Of a DNA stretch of 64,000 bases, positions 56,608 through 64,000 are shown piece by piece (the first letter of the stretch is position 1; every line of letters begins with the position of its first letter). Location: positions 1 through 64,000 of the forward strand of contig CAZDSF010000011.1 of the NCBI GenBank assembly GCA_964508025.1, written 5' to 3'. The notes under the pieces were generated by a model. That model searched no databases. It worked only from the letters and a program-made list of their open reading frames with translations, and was not told the origin of the DNA. The position numbers and the translations under genes are program-made. Source of the DNA: JAAZNO01 sp964508025. GTDB lineage: Bacteria > Chloroflexota > Anaerolineae > B4-G1 > SLSP01.

Positions 56608-57282
56608 TTATGCCGCATCCAGCAGAATGATCCAGCCGCCTTCCAGCCGGACGTAGCCCTGCTGGCGCAGTTTCACCAGCGCGCGGTTGATGCTTTCGCG
56701 GCTAGCGCCCACCAGCGTCGCCAGCTCTTGCTGCGTCATCGGCAACGCGATACGAATGCCATCCTGCACGCGGACGCCGGAGCCATGCGCCAGCTGTTGC
56801 AGGCGGCGCAGCAATCGGTCGGGGACGGGCAGCGATGCGAGGCCCTCCGCTTCTTCGGTGGTGTGACGCAGCCGCGCGCTCATCGCCTGGAGCAGGCTTA
56901 GCGCCAGCGCCGGGCAACGTCGCAGGCAACGCAGCAGCGCTTCTTGATCGAATTCCAGGGTGTGCGTCTCATCCAGAGAGACCACGTTGGCAGAGCGGGG
57001 AAGGTTCTCGAAGAGCGCCATCTCGCCCACAATTTCCCCCGGTCCCAGGATGCGCATGGAGAGCTCGCGACCATCCTCGCCGATGACAAAGACGCGCACA
57101 CGGCCCTGGATGATGATGTGACAAGTAACGCCCGGTTCATCCTGGTAGAAGATCAGTTGTTCGATCTGGAAGATGCGATGATGCGCTTCGCTGACCAGGA
57201 TCCGCATGTCCTGGGCGCTCAGTCCTCGGAAAAGCGGCAGCGAATGTAGAAACGGCAGCAGTTCGGTCGCGTCGGTTGTCAT
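56608..57282 (-). CDS. Crp/Fnr-family transcriptional regulator
   Basis: 224 residues. Cyclic-nucleotide-binding beta-barrel (about 15-130) with LGPGEIVGEMALFENLPRSA, a segment resembling the phosphate-binding cassette, then the dimerisation helix and a winged helix-turn-helix (about 150-220) with MTQQELATLVGASRESINRA. The cassette and helix suggest cNMP or another effector; no Fnr iron-sulfur cysteines are present at the N-terminus. The start at 57282 is preferred because a promoter overlaps the longer frame upstream (57357). It faces the protease gene tail to tail, 20 bases away. Confidence 0.9.
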   Translation of the reverse strand: MTTDATELLPFLHSLPLFRGLSAQDMRILVSEAHHRIFQIEQLIFYQDEPGVTCHIIIQGRVRVFVIGEDGRELSMRILGPGEIVGEMALFENLPRSANVVSLDETHTLEFDQEALLRCLRRCPALALSLLQAMSARLRHTTEEAEGLASLPVPDRLLRRLQQLAHGSGVRVQDGIRIALPMTQQELATLVGASRESINRALVKLRQQGYVRLEGGWIILLDAA

Positions 57283-57335
57283 GGTTTTCTGCGACACTCC
57301 CACACATCGAGTCGCGGCGGGTAACGGTTGTCCCC

Positions 57336-57363
57336 ATTGTAGCCCGATTGTCCCCATTTTCAA
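57336..57363 (-). promoter_or_regulatory. Promoter of the Crp/Fnr gene with a direct repeat
   Basis: Minus strand: -35 TTGAAA (57363-57358), 16-base spacer, -10 TACAAT (57341-57336). Two direct copies of GGGGACAA on that strand, about 20 bases apart, flank the -10 and could be a regulator site. Confidence 0.55.
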
Positions 57364-57397
57364 CCCTCCTTCACGGCTCACACGTCGCAGCGTAGAT

Positions 57398-58114
57398 TCA
57401 CCACGCGCCCCAGCCCAGATGCCGTAGCCCCAATCCCACGCTGAGCGCCAGCAGGATGCTCAACATCGTTTCGATCCAGGAATCGCCGCTGTGTATCATG
57501 ATCATGATGCTGTGTTCTTGTCCCTGTAAGCGTTCGATGCGCGCAGGTAGGAGCGCCAGCGGGATCAGGTAGCCGACGCCGGCAAATGCCAGCACCGCAA
57601 TGGCGACCCGTTCCAGCATGGGACGATATTTCTCGCCGATGCCAAGCGGCGGCGCGGCAGCAGCGCCCCATACCCCGCGCACCAGGAACCGGAGCAGCAC
57701 CCAGGCGGGTTGCAGTAACAGGAGCAGTCCTGCGATCAGGGTCGCGGCGCGTAGATTGAGCCAGCTATAGGTTGGTTGTGGCAAGGTCGGCGCTCCCGTC
57801 CAGTGTACCAGTAGCGCGATGATGCTCACATGCAGGCCTTGATCGAGCAGAAACAGTAGCAACTCTACATTGGGAGCGGCCGGACGGATCAAGCGCGCGC
57901 GCACTACATCTATCAGCGTGTGGCTCAGCCCGATCAGCAGCGCGTAGGGCCACCACGCCGGAGAAACGAGGGCTGCCGCGAGCAGCGTCGCCGCCGAGAC
58001 GATTGCGCCATGGGCGGCAACGCCCCACAGCGAGCGCGTCTTCCACCGCACCAGCGCATTGAATTGCAGTACATAATCGCCCAAGAGATGTGCCAGCAAA
58101 AGCATGGTAAACAT
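57398..58114 (-). CDS. DUF3307 membrane protein
   Basis: 238 residues with about six membrane helices. The DUF3307 N-terminal signature LLLAHLLGDYVLQFNALV opens the protein and a second conserved helix pair includes LIGLSHTLIDVVRARL. The helices carry His/Asp residues inside membrane segments (HLLGD, SHTLID) that may bind metal; function is unknown. GGAGG precedes the ATG. It is transcribed towards the Crp gene, from which it is separated by a region holding that gene's promoter. Confidence 0.85.
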   Translation of the reverse strand: MFTMLLLAHLLGDYVLQFNALVRWKTRSLWGVAAHGAIVSAATLLAAALVSPAWWPYALLIGLSHTLIDVVRARLIRPAAPNVELLLFLLDQGLHVSIIALLVHWTGAPTLPQPTYSWLNLRAATLIAGLLLLLQPAWVLLRFLVRGVWGAAAAPPLGIGEKYRPMLERVAIAVLAFAGVGYLIPLALLPARIERLQGQEHSIMIMIHSGDSWIETMLSILLALSVGLGLRHLGWGAW

Positions 58115-58272
58115 GGTCGCCTCCTTACCGTTGGTGTTTCTATGCTTTCAGCATAACCGCAGCGCGGGCTTTTTGCTATGACGTGCGTCACACCTTCTGG
58201 AAAGGCTGAAAGATGAGGGCAAGAGGATGAAAAATGCCTTGTTTAATCTGCAACAGTCTATGGAATTGGGCG

Positions 58273-58278
58273 TATAAT
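58273..58278 (+). promoter_or_regulatory. -10 box of the second AIM24 gene
   Basis: Perfect TATAAT 57 bases before the ATG at 58336, with only a weak -35 candidate (CTGCAA near 58248). Confidence 0.5.
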
Positions 58279-58335
58279 GCGTATGGAATCGCACACGGTT
58301 CCGTATTTCCTTTGATCCATGCCAGGAGGGCAATA

Positions 58336-59121
58336 ATGCGCAGTCACGAGATTGATTATCAGGTGTATGGCGACGATATGCAATTTGTGGAAGTGGAGCT
58401 CGATCCCCGTGAGACGGTCATCGCCGAAGCCGGCGTGATGATGTACATGGACGACGGCATCACTTTTGAGACGCGGATGGGCGACGGTTCGCGCCCACAG
58501 AGCGGGCTGATGGACAAGGTGCTTAGTGTTGGTAAGCGGGTGCTCACGGGAGAATCGCTCTTTATGACGCACTTTACCAACATGGCGGAAGGCAAACGCC
58601 GTCTGGCTTTTGCCGCGCCGTATCCGGGAAAGATCATTGCCATTGACCTCGACGAGGCGCGCGGCGAGCTGATCTGTCAGAAGGATGCCTTCCTGGCGGC
58701 GGCGCTTGGCACTGAAATCAGCATCACCTTCAACAAGAAACTGGGCGCGGGGCTTTTTGGCGGCGAAGGTTTCATCCTGCAACGGCTGCGCGGCGATGGG
58801 ATGGTTTTCATCCACGCAGGGGGCACGATCATCGAGAAGCGCCTGCAAGGGGAGAAGGTGCTCGTGGATACTGGCTGCATTGTCGCCTTCGAGACCGGCA
58901 TCAGCTACGATATTCAGCGGGCGGGCAATCTCAAGTCCATGCTCTTCGGCGGCGAGGGGCTGTTCCTGGCGACGTTGCAGGGGACGGGGCGCGTGTGGCT
59001 GCAATCGCTGCCCTTCTCGCGGCTGGCAGATCGCATTCTGGCGAGTGCGCCCTCGCAGGGCGGACAAAGCAAGGAAGAAGGCTCGGTGATTCGCGGCTTA
59101 TCGGGCTTCCTGCAACAGTGA
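58336..59121 (+). CDS. TIGR00266/AIM24-family protein
   Basis: 261 residues, a longer paralogue of the protein at 13723. Shared blocks are LTGESLFMTHF, KKLGAGLFGGEGFILQRL, LFGGEGLFLATLQGTGRVW and SLPFSRLADRI, so the fold is the same beta-rich AIM24 unit. A C-terminal extension (about 240-261) is rich in Ser/Lys/Gly. Function is not established. AGGAGGG precedes the ATG at 58336; the frame is open upstream to 58234 without a site. The MOSC gene follows after 10 bases. Confidence 0.88.
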   Translation: MRSHEIDYQVYGDDMQFVEVELDPRETVIAEAGVMMYMDDGITFETRMGDGSRPQSGLMDKVLSVGKRVLTGESLFMTHFTNMAEGKRRLAFAAPYPGKIIAIDLDEARGELICQKDAFLAAALGTEISITFNKKLGAGLFGGEGFILQRLRGDGMVFIHAGGTIIEKRLQGEKVLVDTGCIVAFETGISYDIQRAGNLKSMLFGGEGLFLATLQGTGRVWLQSLPFSRLADRILASAPSQGGQSKEEGSVIRGLSGFLQQ

Positions 59122-59131
59122 GTTGGCTCAG

Positions 59132-59641
59132 ATGCACACATCCGGGGTGGTTGTGGCGGTGTGTTTGAAGGCTGAGCCTGGTCTGCCCAAGCTGGCGGTT
59201 GCGGCGATTCAGCTCATCGCTGATCATGGCGTAGCGGGGGATTATCATGCTGGCCCTTTCGTGCGCCACCGTTATCTGGCGAAAAAGGATCCAACGCGCC
59301 CCAATTTGCGGCAGGTGTTGCTTGTGGATACTACGATCCTCGCGGAGATTGCTGCAAGCGGCATTCCCATCGAGCCGGGGGCGCTTGGCGAGAATATCGT
59401 GGTAGATGGGATTGCCATGATGGCGTTGGCAGTCGGCGCGCGGCTACAAATCGGCGCAGCGCTCCTGGAAATTACCGAGGTTCGTGATCCGTGCCAGCAG
59501 CTCAATGGAATCCATCCAGGGTTGCTCGAAGCCGTGATGCGTGAGGTGGACGGGCAACCGCGTCCCCATGCCGGAATGATGGCGCGCGTCCTGGAAGGCG
59601 GCTGGGTGCGCCCGGGCGATCCGGTCAGCGTCCGCAACTAA
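59132..59641 (+). CDS. MOSC-domain protein
   Basis: 169 residues forming essentially one MOSC domain, the beta-barrel fused to molybdenum cofactor sulfurases and found alone in many bacteria. Visible family features include GVAGDYHAG, LGENIVVDGI, the conserved Cys region RDPCQQLNGIHPGLLE (Cys in the usual place) and a final GWVRPGDPVSV. Alone it may bind or transfer sulfur to a metal centre or act in YiiM-like detoxification. ATG 59132 is taken over a TTG at 59123. Confidence 0.88.
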   Translation: MHTSGVVVAVCLKAEPGLPKLAVAAIQLIADHGVAGDYHAGPFVRHRYLAKKDPTRPNLRQVLLVDTTILAEIAASGIPIEPGALGENIVVDGIAMMALAVGARLQIGAALLEITEVRDPCQQLNGIHPGLLEAVMREVDGQPRPHAGMMARVLEGGWVRPGDPVSVRN

Positions 59642-59661
59642 AGTCAGGTTTTCCATGGGTT

Positions 59662-59701
59662 CAGGGCTTGCGTAATTGAGGTTTCAGTTACGCAAGCCCT
59701 G
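59662..59701. terminator. Bidirectional hairpin terminator between MOSC and recJ
   Basis: Perfect 14-base inverted repeat CAGGGCTTGCGTAA / TTACGCAAGCCCTG with a 12-base loop, followed by TTTCT on the plus strand. It lies between two convergent genes and can serve both. Confidence 0.8.
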
Positions 59702-59715
59702 TTTCTCTGGACTGT

Positions 59716-62013
59716 TTACAGCAGCAGCTCCACACTGGCGCGGGCGAAGTAGCGGCGATAGGCTGCGGTTTCCTCCAACAAGGCTCTCAGTTCGATTAAA
59801 CGGCGCCGCGCGGTGCTTTCGGCGACAACGCCGCCAGCTTCAAGTTGTGCGCGATCCTCGGTCAGCACCGTCAGGGCGAGATGTCCGCGCGCGGCCAGCC
59901 ATTCCAATCCCTTGCGCACGGTGGCTTCTCGATGCGCCATCGCTGCTGCCAGAGCCGAGAGAGCGACTTTGCCATGGTGGTTGTTCAAGGCGTACTTCAC
60001 CAGCCCCGCGAGGTGATGGGTGAAGGCGTCCAGCGTATCCAGTCCCGGATCCTGGGCGAACAGCGCTATTTCCTGCGGCTTGACGTAGGCCATTACCGCC
60101 GCCAGCTCTTCCGGCCCCGGTGGGGCGCTCCAAAGGATCAGGACGGGGCCGGGTTCGAGTTGTAGCCGGGATCTGGCGTGTTGCATCTCGACGCCCTCAG
60201 CCCACAACTGCGCTCCTTCGCGCGCCAGCCAGGGCTTGAGCAGTGTTTGGGGATGGGGTTCGCGGCGATAATCCTCGATGAGCAGCCGGGGAATTTCCAG
60301 CAACGGCGCTGGCAAGGGCGGCGCTTCGATGCGCGCATCTACCCATTCCACTTGCAGCTGGCGCTCGCCCCGAAAAGTGTTCGCCCGCACGGTATAAGCC
60401 AGATCGAAGCTGCCGGCGGGCACATCCTTGGCGGAGGCGCGCCACCAGAGCACGCGGTGGGCGATTCCACTGCTGTCTTCGATAACCAACGCCAGATGAT
60501 CGCCATTGCGCCCGATCTGGTTGATGCTCTGTACGCGCACGTCGCGGGTTGCCAGGGTGAGGGAGGGATTGCCGGCGCCGAAAGGCGCGAGCCGTTCCAA
60601 ATCGTCTACCAGGGCCAGTGAGAGGTCGGCAAAGGGCAGGATGCCATCAATTTGCAGGGGCGGCGCCGGCGGTGCTGCGCCGCGTTGCGCCAGGACCGCC
60701 TTGGAGAGGCCCCGGCGCAAGGCGGGGATGTTTTCTGGCGGCAGGGCCATGCCGGCAGCCTGAGAATGTCCGCCGAAACGCAGCAGTAGCTCGCGTTGTG
60801 TAGCCAACGCCTCGGTGATGTGACATCCCGGCACGGAGCGGGCTGAGCCGCGCGCAGCCTCGCCTTCTGGCGCGACGAGTAGAATCGTCGGGCGATTGTA
60901 GCGCTCTGATAGGCGGCTTGCGACAATGCCCACTACGCCGGTGGGCCAGTGTGGGTTTGCCAGGATCAGCGCGTGATGTTCCAGCAGCGAGGGATCGCGC
61001 TCGATTTGGGCCTCCGCGCCTTCTTCCACCTCGGCGCAAAGGCGTTTGCGCTCGGTGTTGAGCATTTCCAGCTGTTGTGCTAGAATGCGCGCTTGCGCCA
61101 CATCGCTGGTGGTGAGGAAGTCCACGATCACGTTGGCATCGCCCAGGCGGCCCAGCGCGTTGAGGCGCGGGCCGATGACGAAGCCGATGGTCTCTTCATT
61201 GATCTGGGCCGGAAGCACCTGCGCCAGTTTGAACATCTCTTGCAAGCCGAGGCGCGGCGTCTCGCGCAATACCGGCAGCCCTAGTTGCAACAGGTAGCGG
61301 GCCTCGCCGACGAGCTCCGCTACATCCGCTACAATACCGAGGGCTACCAAATCGAGGTACGGTTGCACCTCGGCGGCGCGCCCGGCTTGTGTGTAGAGGG
61401 CTTCGGCGAGCTTGTAGGCTACGCCAACGCCGGGCAACGTCGCCAGTGGATGGGTTTCTGGCAACCGGTGCGGGTTGATGATGGCGTGCGCGGGCGGCAA
61501 GGCGCCTTGCGGCAGCTCATGGTGATCGGTGATGATGACGTCCACGCCGCGTTGAGCGGCATACGCGACGGATTCGAAGGCATCAATGCCGGTGTCGCAG
61601 GTAAGAAGGAGCTGGGTTCCTTCGTTGACGATGTGCTCAAGTTGCGTCAGATTCACGCCATGCGATTCGAGTTCTCGGACAGGGATATAATGCGTGACAG
61701 CGGCGCCGAGTGCCCGCAATGCGGAAACCAGCAGCGTGGTAGAGGTCTGTCCATCCACATCGAAGTCGCCCCAGACACAGATCCGCTCGCCCGCGCGGAT
61801 GGCGGCTTCGATGCGCGTGACAGCGCGGGCCATGTCGGGAAAATCCGTGGGCGGCGTGGGCGTGACGGCGCGAGGGTCCAGAAAGGCGCGCGCCGCTTCT
61901 ACAGAGACGATCCCGCGTCGCGCGAGCGTCTCTGCCACCAGCGGGTGTCCGCCCACAAAGTCCCGCAGTTCAGCGGGAACGGTAATCTCATTTGGAGCCA
62001 GCCATTCGTACAC
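59716..62013 (-). CDS. recJ: Single-stranded-DNA-specific exonuclease RecJ
   Basis: About 765 residues. A 5'-3' exonuclease of the DHH phosphoesterase family used in recombination and mismatch repair. Motifs are GDFDVDG (about 83-89, motif I), CDTGID, TDHHELP (DHH motif III, about 162-168), the DHHA1 region with FGGHSQAAGMAL, and the OB-fold core (about 470-560). A C-terminal extension of about 190 residues ends with a winged-helix-like part (KVALSALAAAMAH...). A GTG at 62013 with AAGGG upstream is preferred. The frame opens at a TTG (62052) inside a hairpin loop, which is less likely as a start. Confidence 0.93.
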   Translation of the reverse strand: MYEWLAPNEITVPAELRDFVGGHPLVAETLARRGIVSVEAARAFLDPRAVTPTPPTDFPDMARAVTRIEAAIRAGERICVWGDFDVDGQTSTTLLVSALRALGAAVTHYIPVRELESHGVNLTQLEHIVNEGTQLLLTCDTGIDAFESVAYAAQRGVDVIITDHHELPQGALPPAHAIINPHRLPETHPLATLPGVGVAYKLAEALYTQAGRAAEVQPYLDLVALGIVADVAELVGEARYLLQLGLPVLRETPRLGLQEMFKLAQVLPAQINEETIGFVIGPRLNALGRLGDANVIVDFLTTSDVAQARILAQQLEMLNTERKRLCAEVEEGAEAQIERDPSLLEHHALILANPHWPTGVVGIVASRLSERYNRPTILLVAPEGEAARGSARSVPGCHITEALATQRELLLRFGGHSQAAGMALPPENIPALRRGLSKAVLAQRGAAPPAPPLQIDGILPFADLSLALVDDLERLAPFGAGNPSLTLATRDVRVQSINQIGRNGDHLALVIEDSSGIAHRVLWWRASAKDVPAGSFDLAYTVRANTFRGERQLQVEWVDARIEAPPLPAPLLEIPRLLIEDYRREPHPQTLLKPWLAREGAQLWAEGVEMQHARSRLQLEPGPVLILWSAPPGPEELAAVMAYVKPQEIALFAQDPGLDTLDAFTHHLAGLVKYALNNHHGKVALSALAAAMAHREATVRKGLEWLAARGHLALTVLTEDRAQLEAGGVVAESTARRRLIELRALLEETAAYRRYFARASVELLL

Positions 62014-62032
62014 TTGATGATTCCCTTCATAG

Positions 62033-62073
62033 CGCAAAACGTGAGCGGTCAAACAGCCGGCTCACGTTTTGCG
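62033..62073 (-). terminator. Hairpin between gpmA and recJ
   Basis: Perfect 14-base inverted repeat CGCAAAACGTGAGC (62033-62046) / GCTCACGTTTTGCG (62060-62073) with a 13-base loop, 17 bases past the gpmA stop. It would end gpmA transcription or attenuate read-through into recJ. Confidence 0.65.
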
Positions 62074-62089
62074 GCGGGTAGATCAGGCG

Positions 62090-62836
62090 TTATTTCGCTT
62101 TTCCCTGGTTGGCTACAGCCTGCTGTGCAGCAGCAATGGCGTCGGGATCACCGAGATAGTAGTGCGTGATGGGCTTGAGAGTCTCATCCAGCTCATACAC
62201 CAGTGGAACTCCGGTGGGGATGTTGAGATTGAGGATATCCTCATCGGAGATATTGTCGAGATACTTGACCAGCGCGCGGAGGCTGTTGCCATGCGCCGCG
62301 ATGATGACGCGCTTCCCGGCTTTGACTGTGGGGGCGATGGTCTCGTGCCAGTAGGGCAGGAAGCGCTCGACGGTGTCTTTAAGGCACTCGTGGACGGGCA
62401 GTTCCGCTTTGGAGAGCTCGGCATAGCGTGGATCGTGGCCGGGCCAGCGGGGATCATCTTCGGTGAGGGCAGGGGGGCGAACATCATAGCTGCGCCGCCA
62501 GATGAGGACCTGCTCGTCGCCATACTTGGCGGCAGTCTCGGCCTTGTTCAATCCCTGCAACGCGCCGTAGTGCCGCTCGTTAAGCCGCCAGTGACGGTGA
62601 ACGGGAATCCACATCAGGTCCATCTCATCCAGCGTGATCCAGAGCGTGCGGATAGCGCGCTTGAGCACTGAGGTGTAGGCGACATCGAATTTATAGCCGC
62701 CTGCCAGCAACGCCTTGCCGCCAGCGTGGGCTTCCTCGATGCCCTTTGCGGAAAGGTCCACGTCGGTCCAGCCGGTGAAAAGATTCTCCTTGTTCCAGAC
62801 GCTCTCGCCATGCCGTAGCAATACAACTTTGTACAT
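62090..62836 (-). CDS. gpmA: 2,3-bisphosphoglycerate-dependent phosphoglycerate mutase
   Basis: 248 residues, the standard dPGM length. It interconverts 3- and 2-phosphoglycerate in glycolysis through a phosphohistidine. Evidence is LLRHGESVWN (catalytic His about residue 9), FTGWTDVDLS, LNERHYGALQGLNK, the second catalytic His in IIAAHGNSLRALVKYL and LNIPTGVPLVYEL. AAGGAGG lies upstream of the ATG. A promoter-like pair is found at 62885-62913 on the same strand. Confidence 0.96.
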   Translation of the reverse strand: MYKVVLLRHGESVWNKENLFTGWTDVDLSAKGIEEAHAGGKALLAGGYKFDVAYTSVLKRAIRTLWITLDEMDLMWIPVHRHWRLNERHYGALQGLNKAETAAKYGDEQVLIWRRSYDVRPPALTEDDPRWPGHDPRYAELSKAELPVHECLKDTVERFLPYWHETIAPTVKAGKRVIIAAHGNSLRALVKYLDNISDEDILNLNIPTGVPLVYELDETLKPITHYYLGDPDAIAAAQQAVANQGKAK

Positions 62837-62884
62837 CGTTTGTTCCTCCTTGATGAAATTGGTTAAAAGCTGCGCGTTGAAGGC

Positions 62885-62913
62885 TTTATGTTGGTAACTT
62901 TATGCCCCTGCAA
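62885..62913 (-). promoter_or_regulatory. Possible gpmA promoter
   Basis: Minus strand: TTGCAG (62913-62908), 17-base spacer, CATAAA (62890-62885), about 50 bases before the gpmA start. The -10 matches four of six positions. Confidence 0.4.
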
Positions 62914-62929
62914 GACTCTGCCGTTGCCT

Positions 62930-63976
62930 TTATGGGGCGTAGATGCGGCGGATTTCGTGAAGATCATTCACCCGTTTCAGCGCCACATGGATTGCCTTCA
63001 GCATATCCACATCCTGGATTTTGCGAATCTCAGGCAGTAAGCGCAGTCCTTCCGCGCCGAAACGAGTTTCCAGGAGATACTCGATTTCTTCGAGAAGCAG
63101 CTGTCGCATCCCTTGTTGCAATCCCTGTTGCAATCCCTGTTGCAATCCTCGCTGCATTCCTTGTTCCAGTCCCTCCTGTAAGCCTTCGGCTTTGCCTTTG
63201 TTGTAACCTTCTTGCAACCACCGACTTGCCATTGTTGTCATTAGCTCATCTCCCTCTTGTGTGAACACTTCGGCTACCGCTTCTTGAACCACTTCTGGCC
63301 CCAAGTTCGTTGCGGTGACTGAGAGGTATTTCATCAGCATTTCCAGGTATTGTAGTCCTGTGTCGCGATCCTGCAAATCACGAAGCAGCCGCAGAATTTG
63401 TGGCAGGTGCGCGCCTAACTCAGGTTGGAAAACGTATTTGAGCGCCAGTAACCCTGCGAGCAGGAGCACATCGCCCTTCAACGCCTCATCTGGAATCTGT
63501 GAAAGATCGCATAGCCAGTAATTGAATTGCGGAGTATAGGCTTTCAGCGGCTCCGCTGGCTCTATCAGTGTTTGAAAGTCCAACGAGGCGTGCCATGGGC
63601 TACGTCCATGGTAGAAAACGACGGGAATAATCGGGCAAAACAGCCCAGAGAAGGTGATAATCTGACGTTCCCATAGTCGTACCATATAGCGCAATACCTG
63701 AAATGGAACATAGGGGTCCACATAGCTCTTGTGCTCGAAAAGCAAATACAAGTAGGCTCTACGTCCATCGCGCAACCGCAATTGATAGACCAGATCCGAA
63801 ATCTGTGCTTGAAGTTCGACATCTACAAATGAGTCGCCGGTGAGCGTGAGTGTTTCCAGATCCATCAACGCCACGATCTCGACCGGCACATAGTTCTGCA
63901 CAAAGCTGCGGGCTATCTCGGGTCTACCGAACAGGCCCTTGAAGAACCGATCATGTGGGCTGGTGATTTCTGTCAT
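62930..63976 (-). CDS. Rpn-family (PD-(D/E)XK) putative transposase/nuclease
   Basis: 348 residues. The N-terminal domain begins SPHDRFFKGLFGRPEIARSF and includes SFVDVELQAQISDLVYQLRL and YLLFEHKS. These are the core D and ExK residues of the PF04754 Rpn fold, whose E. coli members promote RecA-independent recombination by DNA cleavage. A helical C-terminal part contains a QQGL tandem repeat (about 275-290) and a final coiled-coil-like tail. AAGGAG precedes the ATG. Such genes are often in many copies per genome and act as solitary nucleases. Confidence 0.87.
   Translation of the reverse strand: MTEITSPHDRFFKGLFGRPEIARSFVQNYVPVEIVALMDLETLTLTGDSFVDVELQAQISDLVYQLRLRDGRRAYLYLLFEHKSYVDPYVPFQVLRYMVRLWERQIITFSGLFCPIIPVVFYHGRSPWHASLDFQTLIEPAEPLKAYTPQFNYWLCDLSQIPDEALKGDVLLLAGLLALKYVFQPELGAHLPQILRLLRDLQDRDTGLQYLEMLMKYLSVTATNLGPEVVQEAVAEVFTQEGDELMTTMASRWLQEGYNKGKAEGLQEGLEQGMQRGLQQGLQQGLQQGMRQLLLEEIEYLLETRFGAEGLRLLPEIRKIQDVDMLKAIHVALKRVNDLHEIRRIYAP
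63108..63170 (-). repeat. 15-base tandem repeat encoding LQQG
   Basis: Two nearly identical 15-base units TTGCAATCCCTGTTG plus diverged flanking copies inside the Rpn-family gene. In frame, encoding (G-L-Q-Q-G)n. Confidence 0.65.
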
Positions 63977-64000
63977 GTGATGCAGCTCCTTGCCTCAATC

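Noticed and set aside
62013..62052. recJ start at the TTG 62052
   Set aside because: It lies in the loop of a perfect hairpin without a ribosome site; a GTG at 62013 has AAGGG at a normal distance. The choice is not certain.
1..64000. tRNA, rRNA, riboswitch or insertion-sequence genes
   Set aside because: Intergenic regions were read for cloverleaf-like or transposase-bearing sequence and nothing convincing was found; the Rpn-family gene at 62930 has no terminal repeats that I can see.

Overview
The window is a draft scaffold (three 100-base N gaps and one 10-base N gap) of high-GC bacterial DNA, probably from the phylum Chloroflexota, Anaerolineae-like. That assignment is inference. It rests on the mass of one-pass membrane Ser/Thr kinases, FHA and zinc-ribbon proteins with Thr/Pro-rich linkers, TIGR00266/AIM24 proteins, and an EF-P carrying arginine at the loop tip. 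No marker gene settles it. No rRNA, tRNA, CRISPR array or insertion sequence was recognised.

Layout. 0-3 kb (minus strand): the 5' part of phosphopentomutase, a HepT/MntA (HEPN-nucleotidyltransferase) pair behind the tail of a second nucleotidyltransferase, then GDP-mannose 4,6-dehydratase (cut by a gap) and an Rmd-type reductase, together a GDP-deoxyhexose branch. 3-7.3 kb (minus): a G5-domain lipoprotein with a beta-propeller, a CCA-adding-type nucleotidyltransferase with HD domain, and EF-P. 7.4-15.4 kb (plus): a LysM lipoprotein, a SpoU methyltransferase, a small run of a ROK-like ASKHA protein, membrane protein, 2-hydroxyacid dehydrogenase, creatininase-like protein and mutarotase-like protein, then an AIM24 protein and a DMT transporter.

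15.5-56.6 kb (all plus strand) is the centrepiece. A MoxR-DUF58-transglutaminase operon is followed by about 36 kb of phosphosignalling genes: seven Ser/Thr kinases, three PP2C phosphatases (two fused to a degenerate kinase domain with a zinc ribbon embedded in its N-lobe), four FHA proteins (five FHA domains, one protein being an FHA-FHA-ABC exporter), two VWA proteins, two proteins sharing a small extracytoplasmic domain (one interrupted by an in-frame amber codon), a large secreted Asp-box protein, and a membrane subtilase whose pro-region-like domain also occurs alone as a lipoprotein. Nine of these proteins carry double-CxxC zinc ribbons. The likely logic is sensing outside by diverse kinase C-termini, phosphorylation inside, readout by FHA domains, reset by PP2C, and outputs to an exporter, a protease and surface proteins.

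56.6-64 kb returns to housekeeping: a Crp/Fnr regulator, a DUF3307 membrane protein, a second AIM24 protein, a MOSC protein, RecJ, phosphoglycerate mutase and an Rpn-family nuclease. Several intergenic leaders are built of recurring words (G-rich GGGGAGATGGGG runs, CCATTACCC, TGACTCCTGACT, TACGTA words) that coding does not explain.
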